Of a stretch of 64,000 nt of DNA, positions 19,456-27,355 are shown piece after piece. Position 1 is the first letter of the stretch. Each line of letters starts with the position of its first letter. The position numbers and the translations under genes are program-made. The stretch is from Methylocystis bryophila. GTDB taxonomy: Bacteria > Pseudomonadota > Alphaproteobacteria > Rhizobiales > Beijerinckiaceae. The notes under the pieces are model-generated. The model made no database searches. It was given only the letters and a program-made list of their open reading frames with translations, and was not told where the DNA came from. The stretch is taken from positions 1,984,001 through 2,048,000 of the forward strand of contig NZ_AP027149.1 in the NCBI RefSeq assembly GCF_027925445.1, written 5' to 3'.

Positions 19456-19718
19456 TTGACAGCCCCCGACGCTGGCAGAGCCGCTGCTCAAAGCGGTAAA
19501 CAGGTCCTCGTTCTTTTTGGCGAAGAAGAGGCGGTGCTGCGGATTTCCAGCCTCATCGGCCTTTTGGCAGCATTGCAAGGAAATACCCAGTTCATCGGCG
19601 GCCTTGATGGTCGCGTCGATCAGGTTACAGATTACCTTGTGGCTGTTGGCGGTGATCCCGACCTTCTTGCCGAGGCGCACCAGCTCGCAAATCATCCGCG
19701 CGCCGGTGAAGGTCTTGC
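19456..19718 (-). pseudogene. helicase/RecB-like nuclease fragment
   Basis: About 85 codons starting inside a Walker A remnant (GKTFTGARM), then ICELVRLGKKVGITANSHKV and QKADEAGNPQHRLFFAKKNE. This resembles the start of the ATPase domain of TM0106/Dna2-like helicase-nucleases. It is cut at the P-loop on one side (at 19718, where an integrase tail begins on the other strand) and lost after about 80 residues on the other. No intact copy is in the window. Confidence 0.6.
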
Positions 19719-19817
19719 CGCGATTCTCGCAAAGCGGCGCTCGCGCGCTTCCTGCGTAAGGCCTCTGGAGAGGATGAGAACGCCGAGGCGAAGGAAGAGC
19801 AGCGCCTCGCGGCCTAA
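19719..19817 (+). pseudogene. C-terminal tail of a second tyrosine integrase
   Basis: Thirty-two codons and a stop read RDSRKAALARFLRKASG ... KEEQRLAA. The intact integrase at 10920-12275 ends DRDSRKAALARFLCKAEG ... DDKRLAA. Eleven residues are identical at the start and the last four match. The homology begins abruptly at the same base where the opposite-strand helicase fragment ends. This is a scar of another integrase of the same family, placing a recombination point at about 19718. Confidence 0.75.
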
Positions 19818-20015
19818 CCCTGCGGGCGAACCAGCTTTAACGGATCGAGTAGCGCCACGCCTCGGCCCGCGAAATCCTTGGCGTTGCGCGTGACGATAAC
19901 GAAGCCATGCTCGCGCGCGGTGGTGGTGAGACCCGCGTCATCGACGTGCTTTTCGCTGTCGGCTCGCTGTCGGCCAGCGCCTCGCTCCATGCGATAGCAA
20001 TATGCCTGTCGATGG
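19814..20015 (-). pseudogene. VapC-like PIN-domain toxin fragment
   Basis: The ending HVDDAGLTTTAREHGFVIVT followed by RNAKDFAGRGV is the C-terminal half of a VapC PIN toxin, with the conserved D-A-x-x-A-x-A-x-x-x-G and T-R-N-x-x-D-F motifs. The preceding IDRHIAIAWSEALADSE is in a different frame, so a frameshift lies near 19945. The N-terminal acidic residues and the VapB antitoxin gene are missing. The stop overlaps that of the integrase tail on the other strand. Confidence 0.65.
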
Positions 20016-20093
20016 ACAGTTTGCCTCCCCTCGAAAGCATCGAAGCTCGCCGAGACGGCGGCGCCCAGACAGATAGCTGAGAGCATCAATTTC

Positions 20094-20516
20094 TTATATC
20101 AAGCTATCTTTAGCCGGCCCAAGAAACTGCCGAAAGTTCTCTAGCAAATACTCCGTATCACGGATCTCACATCCCCAAACCGTGAGGCAATCCCAGCCTA
20201 ACGTTTTTAGAGCTTCCACGGATTGCCGATCTCTGTCCTGATTTCTGGCTATCTTTGGAAGCCAGTAATCTTGACGGCTCTGTGGAGGGCGTCCCGCTCG
20301 ACAGGCGTGTCCATGCCAAAAGCACCCGTGGACGAAGATCGCCTTGCGCCTCCCCGGAAACACAATATCGGGCGAACCTGGCAGTTTCCGAACATGGAGT
20401 CGGTAGCGATAACCTGCGGCGTGCAGGAGCCGGCGGACCAGCATCTCCGGAGCCGTATCTTTGCGACGGACGGCCTTCATGTTGGCGCTGCGGGCTTCCG
20501 GCGTCAGTCGATCCAT
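20094..20516 (-). CDS. vsr: very-short-patch repair endonuclease (Vsr)
   Basis: 140 aa. Classic Vsr motifs: MDRLTPEARSANMKAVRRKD at the start, LPGSPDIVFPGRRKAIFVHG with the catalytic Asp, and GCFWHGHACR with the zinc-site Cys/His. Vsr nicks at T:G mismatches made by deamination of 5-methylcytosine. It starts nine bases after the McrC-like stop and ends a methyltransferase-McrB-McrC-Vsr operon, so it would repair damage at the sites methylated by the neighbouring enzyme. Confidence 0.93.
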   Translation of the reverse strand: MDRLTPEARSANMKAVRRKDTAPEMLVRRLLHAAGYRYRLHVRKLPGSPDIVFPGRRKAIFVHGCFWHGHACRAGRPPQSRQDYWLPKIARNQDRDRQSVEALKTLGWDCLTVWGCEIRDTEYLLENFRQFLGPAKDSLI

Positions 20517-20525
20517 GGTTCTGCG

Positions 20526-21797
20526 CTACGCCGCCATAGCGTCCTTCAGTGCTTTTGACATGCCCATGCGATCGTCGCCTGACACCACAAACACAGTGCG
20601 GGCAGCAGACGCGCCGGGCGCTGCGGAAACACCGCCAGGAACGACGAGAAGCGCCTTGACCGTCCGGCCAGCACCAGCACCGTCCTTGAAGTCGTATAAA
20701 TAGGCGAATACTTTATACACGCTATCGCTAATGTAACGACCATCGACGGTCTTCTTCATCTCAATCAGAATCAGGCGCGTCTCGTCGTCTCGATCGGCAA
20801 CTACCAAAATATCAGGTCTACGCTCCCCACCGGAAAGGCCGCGATGCTGGGCGAGGACTTTGCCGTATTCGGTCGGGATGCCAAGTACGGCCGCTGGCGT
20901 CTGATCAAAAAATACTCGAACCTTCTCGTGATCGTTCTGGAACAGAGCGACGGCACCCCTGCGGCTGGTAACTAGCCCATATTCCACGGGCTCTCCGAAT
21001 CCTAATTCATCGCTCAGCAGATCAAGGACCAGTACCAACACGTAAAGTTCGAAAAGATCATCGTCGTTCACCGGCTCTAACCAATTCACCGCGAGCAGCG
21101 ACAAGACCGTATACCACCGGGCATGATGATCGTTCGTCTCCATCTCCAAGCGCCGACGCGCCAGCGCAGCCGCCCTCCGATATTCAGGCCGCCTGTGGCG
21201 GCGAGCCGCAGCAATCATTTCCGGTGTTAGGCGCAGCGGCACAGAAATATCGCCGAACCAATGGTGCTGCCGCGCTTGCTCGCAGTCGTCTCGAAGCGCC
21301 TGTAGATCAGCATGAAGACCGGCGGTCCCGACGCGCTGCTCAATGATGGCAACCGTCCGGCGCAGATCATCGACCAGCCATGAGAGCAATTGATTCTCTG
21401 GCAACTCGAACGAGCGATGCGAGGTCCGGCTCACGTAATGAACGGGCGAGAGCGTCCCCGCCAAGCGTTGAAGTAGCGTCCTATCCCACCTCGGATTGCC
21501 GCGAAGCCCCGGCCCGACAATTTGCTCCTGTGCTAACATCTCGTTCGACAGCGCATCGAGGATGCGATGAAGCGGGCCGCTCGCGAAAGCGCAGTAGCCG
21601 CCCCCAATCAAATCGACAACACTGCCGAGCAAGCGAACGTCGTCTGCAGTATCGTGTAGCCGTTCGAGGAACGCCTGCAGCACGGCGAGGTCTATGGCGT
21701 TGGACGTCGCGCCCGCGACACCGCGCCCGATAGCGGAGAGATGCCGGCCGGCGCGGTCCGGAGCACAGATGAAATCGCGCCAAACCTCGCGGCTCAT
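20526..21797 (-). CDS. McrC-like nuclease subunit (LlaJI R2-like)
   Basis: 423 aa. The ATG overlaps the McrB-like stop (ATGA). The C-terminal third has a PD-(D/E)xK nuclease core: PDILVVADRDDETRLILIEM with Asp and the E-M-K triad, then helices ISDSVYKVFAYLYDFK. The N-terminal ~280 residues are helical, as in McrC/DUF2357 proteins. It should cut DNA when assembled with the upstream McrB-like motor. It differs from classical McrC in being paired with its own 5mC methyltransferase, as in LlaJI. Confidence 0.8.
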   Translation of the reverse strand: MSREVWRDFICAPDRAGRHLSAIGRGVAGATSNAIDLAVLQAFLERLHDTADDVRLLGSVVDLIGGGYCAFASGPLHRILDALSNEMLAQEQIVGPGLRGNPRWDRTLLQRLAGTLSPVHYVSRTSHRSFELPENQLLSWLVDDLRRTVAIIEQRVGTAGLHADLQALRDDCEQARQHHWFGDISVPLRLTPEMIAAARRHRRPEYRRAAALARRRLEMETNDHHARWYTVLSLLAVNWLEPVNDDDLFELYVLVLVLDLLSDELGFGEPVEYGLVTSRRGAVALFQNDHEKVRVFFDQTPAAVLGIPTEYGKVLAQHRGLSGGERRPDILVVADRDDETRLILIEMKKTVDGRYISDSVYKVFAYLYDFKDGAGAGRTVKALLVVPGGVSAAPGASAARTVFVVSGDDRMGMSKALKDAMAA

Positions 21798-23536
21798 CCC
21801 GGCACGTAGCCGGTCCAGACAGCGAGATGGCGCGCGAAATCGTCTTGACGAGCCGTCAGAAGCGGCACGAACAGATCCACGGCCGCTTCATGCAAGTCTG
21901 GACGTCCCTGCAACTGCGGCATCACATAGAGTTCCATCACCGAAGCCAAAACGCTATCGAAACCTCGCGCAGGATCGAGGCGCCATTCGCTGTCGGCGTG
22001 CCGAATAATCGCTAGCGGAAACGCCGGTCCGAGCGGAAGCCCGATACCACCGAGTCCGCCGTCTGCGGTGCTAAACAACTCGATCAGCACCTTGGTTAGT
22101 CCCGCCATATCACCGACGCCGGCCTTAGCCGCGTCCGTCCTGTCGACTGCGCTACGAATCATGGCTTCGTATGTCGCTGGAACAGGAAGATCTATCGGGA
22201 TAAAGGCGAATCGCCGCACGAAAGCCATCGACATCCGCTTCAGACTGGCCTTGTCGGCATCGTTCATCGATCCGACTATCCTCCACCAGGCGGGCACCAC
22301 AATCACATCGGCGTCTTCGTCCTCCACGACCGCGGAGCCTACCTGCAGTCGCACACGGTGAAACTTCCCACCCTCCGAGCGTCGCCTATAAGGCAGAGTA
22401 ACCGTGTTGCCGCTGAGTAATGTGAAAAGTTCACCGAACGCTTTATCGATGTCGGCACGGTTGATCTCGTCGATGATTAGACAGCGGCCTTTTTCAAGCG
22501 AGTCCACGACAGCGCCTGGCAAAAAGTCCAGGCGATCTCCGGATTCGTCTTCTTTCGGCATCGGGAAGTAGCCACCGATCGTCTCAAAGGTTGTCCACTG
22601 ATCGGTCGCAGGCACCGTCCACGTCGGGAAACCCGCCTTCGAACAGATACATTCGGCGAGCTTGGTCTTTCCTGATCCTGGCGGTCCGGTGAAGATCACA
22701 TGCACACCTGCAGCTAAAGCGGCAAGCGCGCGCGTGGCCGGCTCGCCCATTCCTTGTAAACCGCAGAGATCTCCGAAGTCAGCCAATGCCATATTCCAGT
22801 CGCCGGGCGGTGCGGCTGGCATACGGACCTTTGCGGTAGGACCCGTGGGTATAGGAATTTCTGCCGAAGGCTCCTCCTCCGTTGGCCTTTCCTCTCCCCT
22901 TTCAGGTTCCAAGCTCTGGAGCAGCAGCAGAAGCTCCCCAGCGTCGATCGGCTCCTCCGCTAGCGGAATGGCGGACATTTCAGCCGGTATATCGATCGAA
23001 AATATCTCCGGAAGCAGACCATAGTCCGCCAGCCGGAACTCTTTGGCGAACTCCTCAACCGCAACTTCTACAGAGGCGATCTCCTTGTCGCGGTAGCACC
23101 ACGCGGTCAGGTATGCCGCGATAATCGGGATGTCGCCGACGACTTCTTTAGGTGGCCCATTCTTTATCGCCTGAACCAAGTCCGATGCCAAAGTCCAACG
23201 TCTATTGTCGTTCGGACTTTTCTGGAAAAGGTCGTGCTTGTCCCGCTGTACTTGGAGCGTGCGGCCGGGATATTCCCGATCACGCCAGTGGCTATAGCCG
23301 TATCCTGTGCCGAATACGAGGAAGTAGGGTTTATTCTCGGGACCGCCTGTGGGCTTGAAGTAATCGTCCATCAAGCGACGCTCGACCGGGCTCCCGAACG
23401 GAATGGCGTCATCTGGGTTATCGCTCGTCGGCACGTTCTGCCGCAGCATCGCCAGAAGGCTCATCAGAGCCGGATGGGTGTGCTCCGGAAAGTAGTCGAG
23501 CGCCTTACGAACGTGGTCGAGAGCGAAGTAGGGCAT
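21794..23536 (-). CDS. McrB-like AAA+ NTPase (LlaJI R1-like)
   Basis: 580 aa. The N-terminal ~240 residues contain a likely DNA-binding domain (KPYFLVFGTGYGYSHWRDRE) and an acidic linker. The AAA+ domain has Walker A FTGPPGSGKTKLAE, Walker B CLIIDEINRADIDKAFGEL, sensor VGSMNDADKASL (McrB-type N-x-x-D) and RRFAFIPID with the arginine finger. McrB proteins form GTP-driven rings that translocate DNA and activate McrC. It starts eight bases after the methyltransferase stop, so it is in the same operon. Confidence 0.85.
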   Translation of the reverse strand: MPYFALDHVRKALDYFPEHTHPALMSLLAMLRQNVPTSDNPDDAIPFGSPVERRLMDDYFKPTGGPENKPYFLVFGTGYGYSHWRDREYPGRTLQVQRDKHDLFQKSPNDNRRWTLASDLVQAIKNGPPKEVVGDIPIIAAYLTAWCYRDKEIASVEVAVEEFAKEFRLADYGLLPEIFSIDIPAEMSAIPLAEEPIDAGELLLLLQSLEPERGEERPTEEEPSAEIPIPTGPTAKVRMPAAPPGDWNMALADFGDLCGLQGMGEPATRALAALAAGVHVIFTGPPGSGKTKLAECICSKAGFPTWTVPATDQWTTFETIGGYFPMPKEDESGDRLDFLPGAVVDSLEKGRCLIIDEINRADIDKAFGELFTLLSGNTVTLPYRRRSEGGKFHRVRLQVGSAVVEDEDADVIVVPAWWRIVGSMNDADKASLKRMSMAFVRRFAFIPIDLPVPATYEAMIRSAVDRTDAAKAGVGDMAGLTKVLIELFSTADGGLGGIGLPLGPAFPLAIIRHADSEWRLDPARGFDSVLASVMELYVMPQLQGRPDLHEAAVDLFVPLLTARQDDFARHLAVWTGYVPG

Positions 23537-23544
23537 GGATCGTT

Positions 23545-24909
23545 CTACGCCGCATCGTCGAACGGGATTAGGCTATCGTCGCGAACTTTTCGCGGTGCTC
23601 GGAGCTTCAGGATATCAGCGTCGCCGACCTTGTTTTCTATGATAACTACGTCTCGAAGCGCTTCACCCGCGCGTCCACGGACATCGCGCAACACCAACGG
23701 CAGGATTGCTTCGGCTAAGGCGCGGGCAAGCAGCGGCGGAACTGCGTTGCCGATCTGCTGACGGATTTGAGCTTGGCTTCCGCTGAACACGAACCGATCG
23801 GGAAATGACTGAAGTCGTGCCGCCTCACGCAGGGTAAGCGTCCGCGCCTGATCCGGATGGATAAAGGCACCGGTCGTTCCCTCGTTGAACTTGGTCGTGA
23901 TCGTGTAAGCCGGAGCATCGTTCTGAAGTCGCCGCAGGATAGTCGTCGCGTCATAGGGGCGAATTTTTCGAAAGCGGTCAGGAAGTTGCTCGATCGGGAG
24001 ATTGCGCCAGTTCTGACCGGCCTTCAATGTTTGCGCCGCAAATCGATCGATCGCGGCCAGATCTGCAGCAGCATGCTGACGGACGAGCCGAGAGCCCTTG
24101 CGCATCTCCCGCTGATAGGCCGTCGCGGCCTTGCTCGGATACTTCACGCCGTCTAGTTCCTGCCCCTCGTCGACGGGAGGAAGATCAGAGCAAGCCTCTC
24201 CGAAGCTGACATGAGGCAGCACCTCATCTCCCGCTCCATGGCCGATTCGCGAAAGATGTGCGAACGGCAAGGCGTAGTTGCGCCAAAGATCGGCGTTGCC
24301 GTGAGTAGCGGCCGGAAAAGCGATGTCGGCATTCGTGCGATTGCCGACAAATACCAGGCGGCGGCGAAGCTGAGGCACGCCGAAGTCGGCGGCCAGAAGG
24401 ATCATCGGAACGACGGTGTAGCCAATCTCACGGAAGGCTCGGACGATCTCCAACGCAACGCGACCCTGATTATAAAGCAGCAGGCCGGGCACGTTTTCAA
24501 ACACGATCCAAGATGGGCGGAGTTCCTCCACCAGATCGAGATAATTGATGAACAGCAGATTACGAGGATCGTCCTGATCGCGCCCGGAGGCGCGGCTGAG
24601 ACCGCCCGATGTGGAAAACCCCTGACAACTCGGCCCGCCGACGATGACGTCGATGCCGCTTGCACCCACGAATTCGCGCACGTCGGAAAAATCTGAAACC
24701 CGGAGATCACGCATCATTCCCCGAGCCCCGGGGATGTTTGCCTCAAATGTAGCAATCGCGGATTGAAAGTTGTCGATGCCTCCCACGACGCGATAGCCCG
24801 CGTCAGCAAACCCGGAAGCTATTCCTCCCGCGCCAGAAAAGAGATCGAGAACGCTTGGCCCTCCTGAACCCGGGGCACTTCCATCGCCGCCCGATTTTCC
24901 GGTTCCCAT
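23545..24909 (-). CDS. DNA (cytosine-5) methyltransferase
   Basis: 454 aa, starting at ATG 24909 behind GAGGGGAGC; an earlier start at 24978 lacks homology. Motif I is SVLDLFSGAGGIASGF. Motif IV is GGPSCQGFSTSG with the catalytic Cys (Pro-Ser-Cys instead of the common Pro-Pro-Cys). Motif VI is WIVFENVPG, motif VIII RRRLVFVGNR and motif X QQIGNAVPPLLARALAEAI. The target region lies between VIII and X. It protects sites from the downstream McrBC-like nuclease. The recognition sequence cannot be read from the protein by eye. Confidence 0.9.
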   Translation of the reverse strand: MGTGKSGGDGSAPGSGGPSVLDLFSGAGGIASGFADAGYRVVGGIDNFQSAIATFEANIPGARGMMRDLRVSDFSDVREFVGASGIDVIVGGPSCQGFSTSGGLSRASGRDQDDPRNLLFINYLDLVEELRPSWIVFENVPGLLLYNQGRVALEIVRAFREIGYTVVPMILLAADFGVPQLRRRLVFVGNRTNADIAFPAATHGNADLWRNYALPFAHLSRIGHGAGDEVLPHVSFGEACSDLPPVDEGQELDGVKYPSKAATAYQREMRKGSRLVRQHAAADLAAIDRFAAQTLKAGQNWRNLPIEQLPDRFRKIRPYDATTILRRLQNDAPAYTITTKFNEGTTGAFIHPDQARTLTLREAARLQSFPDRFVFSGSQAQIRQQIGNAVPPLLARALAEAILPLVLRDVRGRAGEALRDVVIIENKVGDADILKLRAPRKVRDDSLIPFDDAA

Positions 24910-25077
24910 TCGCGCTCCCCTCTTCACAATGCTACGCCGCACGATGAGAACAATACATGAACACAGCCGATTCAGCAACCCCTGCTGTCGGCAATCGCCA
25001 CGGGAACACCGCCAACAAGCCCGTTGATTCTACTTGATATTTTTCGGAGACCGTTAACTGCCGGCTTATTCTCCGCA

Positions 25078-25275
25078 TCATGGCCTCCGCCGCCCGCGAC
25101 GGTCGATAAGCTGATTATCGGGTATATCGACGCCAATCGCCTTGAGGCCTCGCAGAACAACCGTCCGGATGCTCTCCCCGTTCTTGACGCCCATTAGAGC
25201 AACCTGCTTATGAATGTGGGAAGGCACCATGACCTGAATGGGGACTTCCTTTTCGGCTTGCTGCTGCTTTGGCAC
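25078..25275 (-). CDS. small RHH-like hypothetical protein
   Basis: 65 aa from GTG. EKEVPIQVMVPSHIHKQVAL followed by GVKNGESIRTVVLRGLKAI has the strand-helix-helix spacing of a ribbon-helix-helix DNA-binding protein. It ends in a basic RRGRRRP tail. Proteins of this type are common on Rhizobiales conjugative elements near ParA/ParB or antirestriction genes. DNA binding is inferred from the pattern; function unknown. Confidence 0.6.
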   Translation of the reverse strand: MPKQQQAEKEVPIQVMVPSHIHKQVALMGVKNGESIRTVVLRGLKAIGVDIPDNQLIDRRGRRRP

Positions 25276-25456
25276 ACGAAACGCTCCGGCGCACCGCCAT
25301 GGCGGCGAATCTCACCCGAATCGACAGGACTTCATTGTTTCATGATTTCATGCGCAGGCGCAAGTCGGACGATGAGCCTACACGCTCGCGGAGCGACGTA
25401 GGTGGGGCGGACTCGCTGAGGGGAGCATGGTCGCGGGGAGCCCGCGCGGGCTGGCT

Positions 25457-26059
25457 TCAAGCCTCGTCGAGCGCTTCCAGCCCGGCGCCCTGCAAGGCCC
25501 GCTTGACGCTGGTGCGCGGATAGGGCCGGCCCGCCTTGGGATAGGCATCGGCATAAGCCTGGGCCGTCTCAATCTCTTTGCGGGACAGCAAGGGATAGTC
25601 CTCCAGGACCTGTTCGATCGACGCGCCGCCATCGAGCAGTGCGGCGATTCGATAGACTTCGATCTCCCTCCCTTTCAGGAGGGGCTCACCATCGGCCCGA
25701 AACGCGACCTTCTCGGCAAGTACCGTAAGGTCCGTCGTGCGTCGTTCGACTTCCTCCACCAGATCGCTAATCGAAATCCGGAACCGGCCGAACCGGACTT
25801 CGTCGCGGCGGTCGATCGGAGTCTGCTGAAGCGCCTGGTAGAATTCCGTCCGTGCCTTGGGCGTGAGTTCGTCGCGTAATGCGCGCACGGCGTAGAGATA
25901 GAAAAGATCGCTCCACCCGATCGCCCGCACGGATGCGCCCGCCCGTCGCAGCAGCACCGGACGAACAGGGCCGGCGTCCAGGGCCTTCTTCACGGTACGG
26001 ACGGGCTCGCGCAAGACGAACGCGGCTTCGGCAGCGGTGAACTGGGCAGTATGGGCCAT
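25457..26059 (-). CDS. DUF433-domain protein
   Basis: About 200 aa. The start was chosen at ATG 26059 because AGGAGG lies six bases upstream. The N-terminal half looks like a MerR-type helix-turn-helix (FTAAEAAFVLREPVRTVKKA ... IGWSDLFYLYAVRAL). The C-terminal half has the DUF433 pattern EPLLKGREIEVYRIAALLDG followed by GASIEQVLEDYPLLSRKEIE. DUF433 proteins are often antitoxins paired with DUF5615 PIN-like toxins, but no partner gene is seen here. A near-perfect inverted repeat in its promoter suggests self-regulation. Confidence 0.8.
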   Translation of the reverse strand: MAHTAQFTAAEAAFVLREPVRTVKKALDAGPVRPVLLRRAGASVRAIGWSDLFYLYAVRALRDELTPKARTEFYQALQQTPIDRRDEVRFGRFRISISDLVEEVERRTTDLTVLAEKVAFRADGEPLLKGREIEVYRIAALLDGGASIEQVLEDYPLLSRKEIETAQAYADAYPKAGRPYPRTSVKRALQGAGLEALDEA

Positions 26060-26069
26060 TCGCACCTCC

Positions 26070-26099
26070 TAATATGACCCCCAAAATAGGGTCGCATTA
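26070..26099 (-). promoter_or_regulatory. imperfect palindrome in the DUF433 promoter
   Basis: Arms TAATATGACCC (26070-26080) and GGGTCGCATTA (26089-26099) match at nine of eleven positions around an eight-base AT-rich centre. It lies just upstream of the AGGAGG of the DUF433 gene and is a plausible operator for that MerR-like protein. Confidence 0.45.
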
Positions 26100-26355
26100 T
26101 CTCGCCGTCAAGGATGCCCTCTGCCTGCGTGCAAAGCCGGATAAGCGTGGACCAGGATTTCAGGGTTTCCGACTCTCCGGCTGATTGGAAGTCGCCGCCC
26201 GGACGATTGGAACTCATCGCGGGGAAGGTGTGGGGTAACCCCTTGAGGGGAAAGCCTTCCCCCTGGTCGGCGCCGGCGTCGCCGACACACCCCCTTCTGC
26301 GGGGAGCTCCCCGCAACGCCCCCTTAGAGTGAGAGTGCGGATCGGGTTCGCCGTG
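26100..26355. other. non-coding stretch with an 18-bp palindrome
   Basis: No gene is evident between the DUF433 promoter and the ArdC leader. It holds a perfect palindrome TGCGGGGAGCTCCCCGCA (26298-26315) and a CCCCTTGAGGGG inverted repeat near 26241. These may be structural or regulatory. Confidence 0.4.
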
Positions 26356-26407
26356 ACGGGTTGAGGGCTGGAGGAGAGGCCTCCGGCGCCCGTCGCGGAG
26401 ATCCGCG
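26356..26407 (+). promoter_or_regulatory. structured leader shared with parB and helicase genes (copy 1)
   Basis: Directly before the ArdC start. It begins CGGGTTGAGG, contains a hairpin GGAGG-AGA-GGCCTCC and closes with GGCGCCCG then CGCGGAGA. The same order (CGGGTTG, purine-rich hairpin, GGC-x-CCCG, CGCGGAGA) recurs before the large ParB gene, with different bases in the inner hairpin. Confidence 0.45.
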
Positions 26408-27355
26408 ATGTCCAGCAAGACCGCTTCAGCACGCCCCGGCCACGACCGGACGAGCCTCTATGACGAAATCACCGGCAAGATCATCGCCGAACTGGAGGCC
26501 GGCCGCGTGCCCTGGGTCCAGCCCTGGGGGACGGCCGCGGCGAAGGCGCCGCTCGCCATGCCGAAGAACGCCGCCACCGGCCGGCAGTATTCGGGGATCA
26601 ACGTCCTGATCCTCTGGGGGGCCGTGATCGAGCACGGCTTCCCCGCCCAGAGCTGGTTGACTTTTCGCCAGGCGCTCTCGCTCGGCGGCAATGTGCGCAA
26701 GGGCGAGCACGGCACCACCGTCGTCTACGCCGACCGCTTCACGCCCGAGGACGAGAAGCGACGCGCCCGCGAGACCGGCGAGGAAGCGGCCGCGATCCCG
26801 TTCCTGAAGCGGTTTACCGTCTTCAACGCCGCCCAATGCGAAAACCTTCCGGCCGAGGTTGCGGCCGTTGCGCCACCGCCGCCACCCGGCCTGATCGAGC
26901 CCAGGGTCGAGGCGCTGATCGCCGCGACCGGCGTCGATTTCCGCATCGGCGGCGCCCGCGCCTTCTACGCGCCGGGCCCGGACTTCGTGATGGTCCCGCC
27001 GCCGCAGGCCTATTTCGAGCCGATCAACTGGCACCGCACAGCCCTGCACGAGCTTGGTCACGCCAGCGGTCATCCGTCCCGTCTCGGCCGCGATCTCGGT
27101 GGCGTGTTCGGCAGCAAGAAGTATGCGTTCGAGGAGCTGGTGGCCGAGATGAACGCCGCCTTCTGCTGCGCTTCGCTCGGCATCGTCCCGACCGTGCGCC
27201 ACGCGGACTATATCAGCTCTTGGCTCGATGTATTGCGCGAGGACAACCGCGCCGTCGTGCGCGCCGCCTCACAGGCCAGCAAGGCCGCGGACTGGATCCT
27301 CGGCTTCCTGTCCGACACCGAGAGCGCCAACACCACAGCGCAGGAGGCGGCGTGA
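26408..27355 (+). CDS. ardC: ArdC-like antirestriction protein with zincin domain
   Basis: 315 aa. The N-terminal ssDNA-binding domain (DUF1738) is visible as YDEITGKIIAELEAGRVPWV, RQYSGINVLIL and SWLTFRQAL. The C-terminal zincin-like peptidase has TALHELGHASGHPSRL (HELGH) and E-x-A-E-x-x-A in FEELVAEMNAAF. ArdC protects incoming single-stranded plasmid DNA during conjugation and blocks restriction. Its stop overlaps the next start by one base (TGATG), so it is cotranscribed with the PP-loop gene. Confidence 0.9.
   Translation: MSSKTASARPGHDRTSLYDEITGKIIAELEAGRVPWVQPWGTAAAKAPLAMPKNAATGRQYSGINVLILWGAVIEHGFPAQSWLTFRQALSLGGNVRKGEHGTTVVYADRFTPEDEKRRARETGEEAAAIPFLKRFTVFNAAQCENLPAEVAAVAPPPPPGLIEPRVEALIAATGVDFRIGGARAFYAPGPDFVMVPPPQAYFEPINWHRTALHELGHASGHPSRLGRDLGGVFGSKKYAFEELVAEMNAAFCCASLGIVPTVRHADYISSWLDVLREDNRAVVRAASQASKAADWILGFLSDTESANTTAQEAA

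Noticed and set aside
24910..25077. Extended start of the cytosine methyltransferase or a further small gene
   Set aside because: The added residues lack homology and a ribosome site; ATG 24909 has GAGGGG just upstream.
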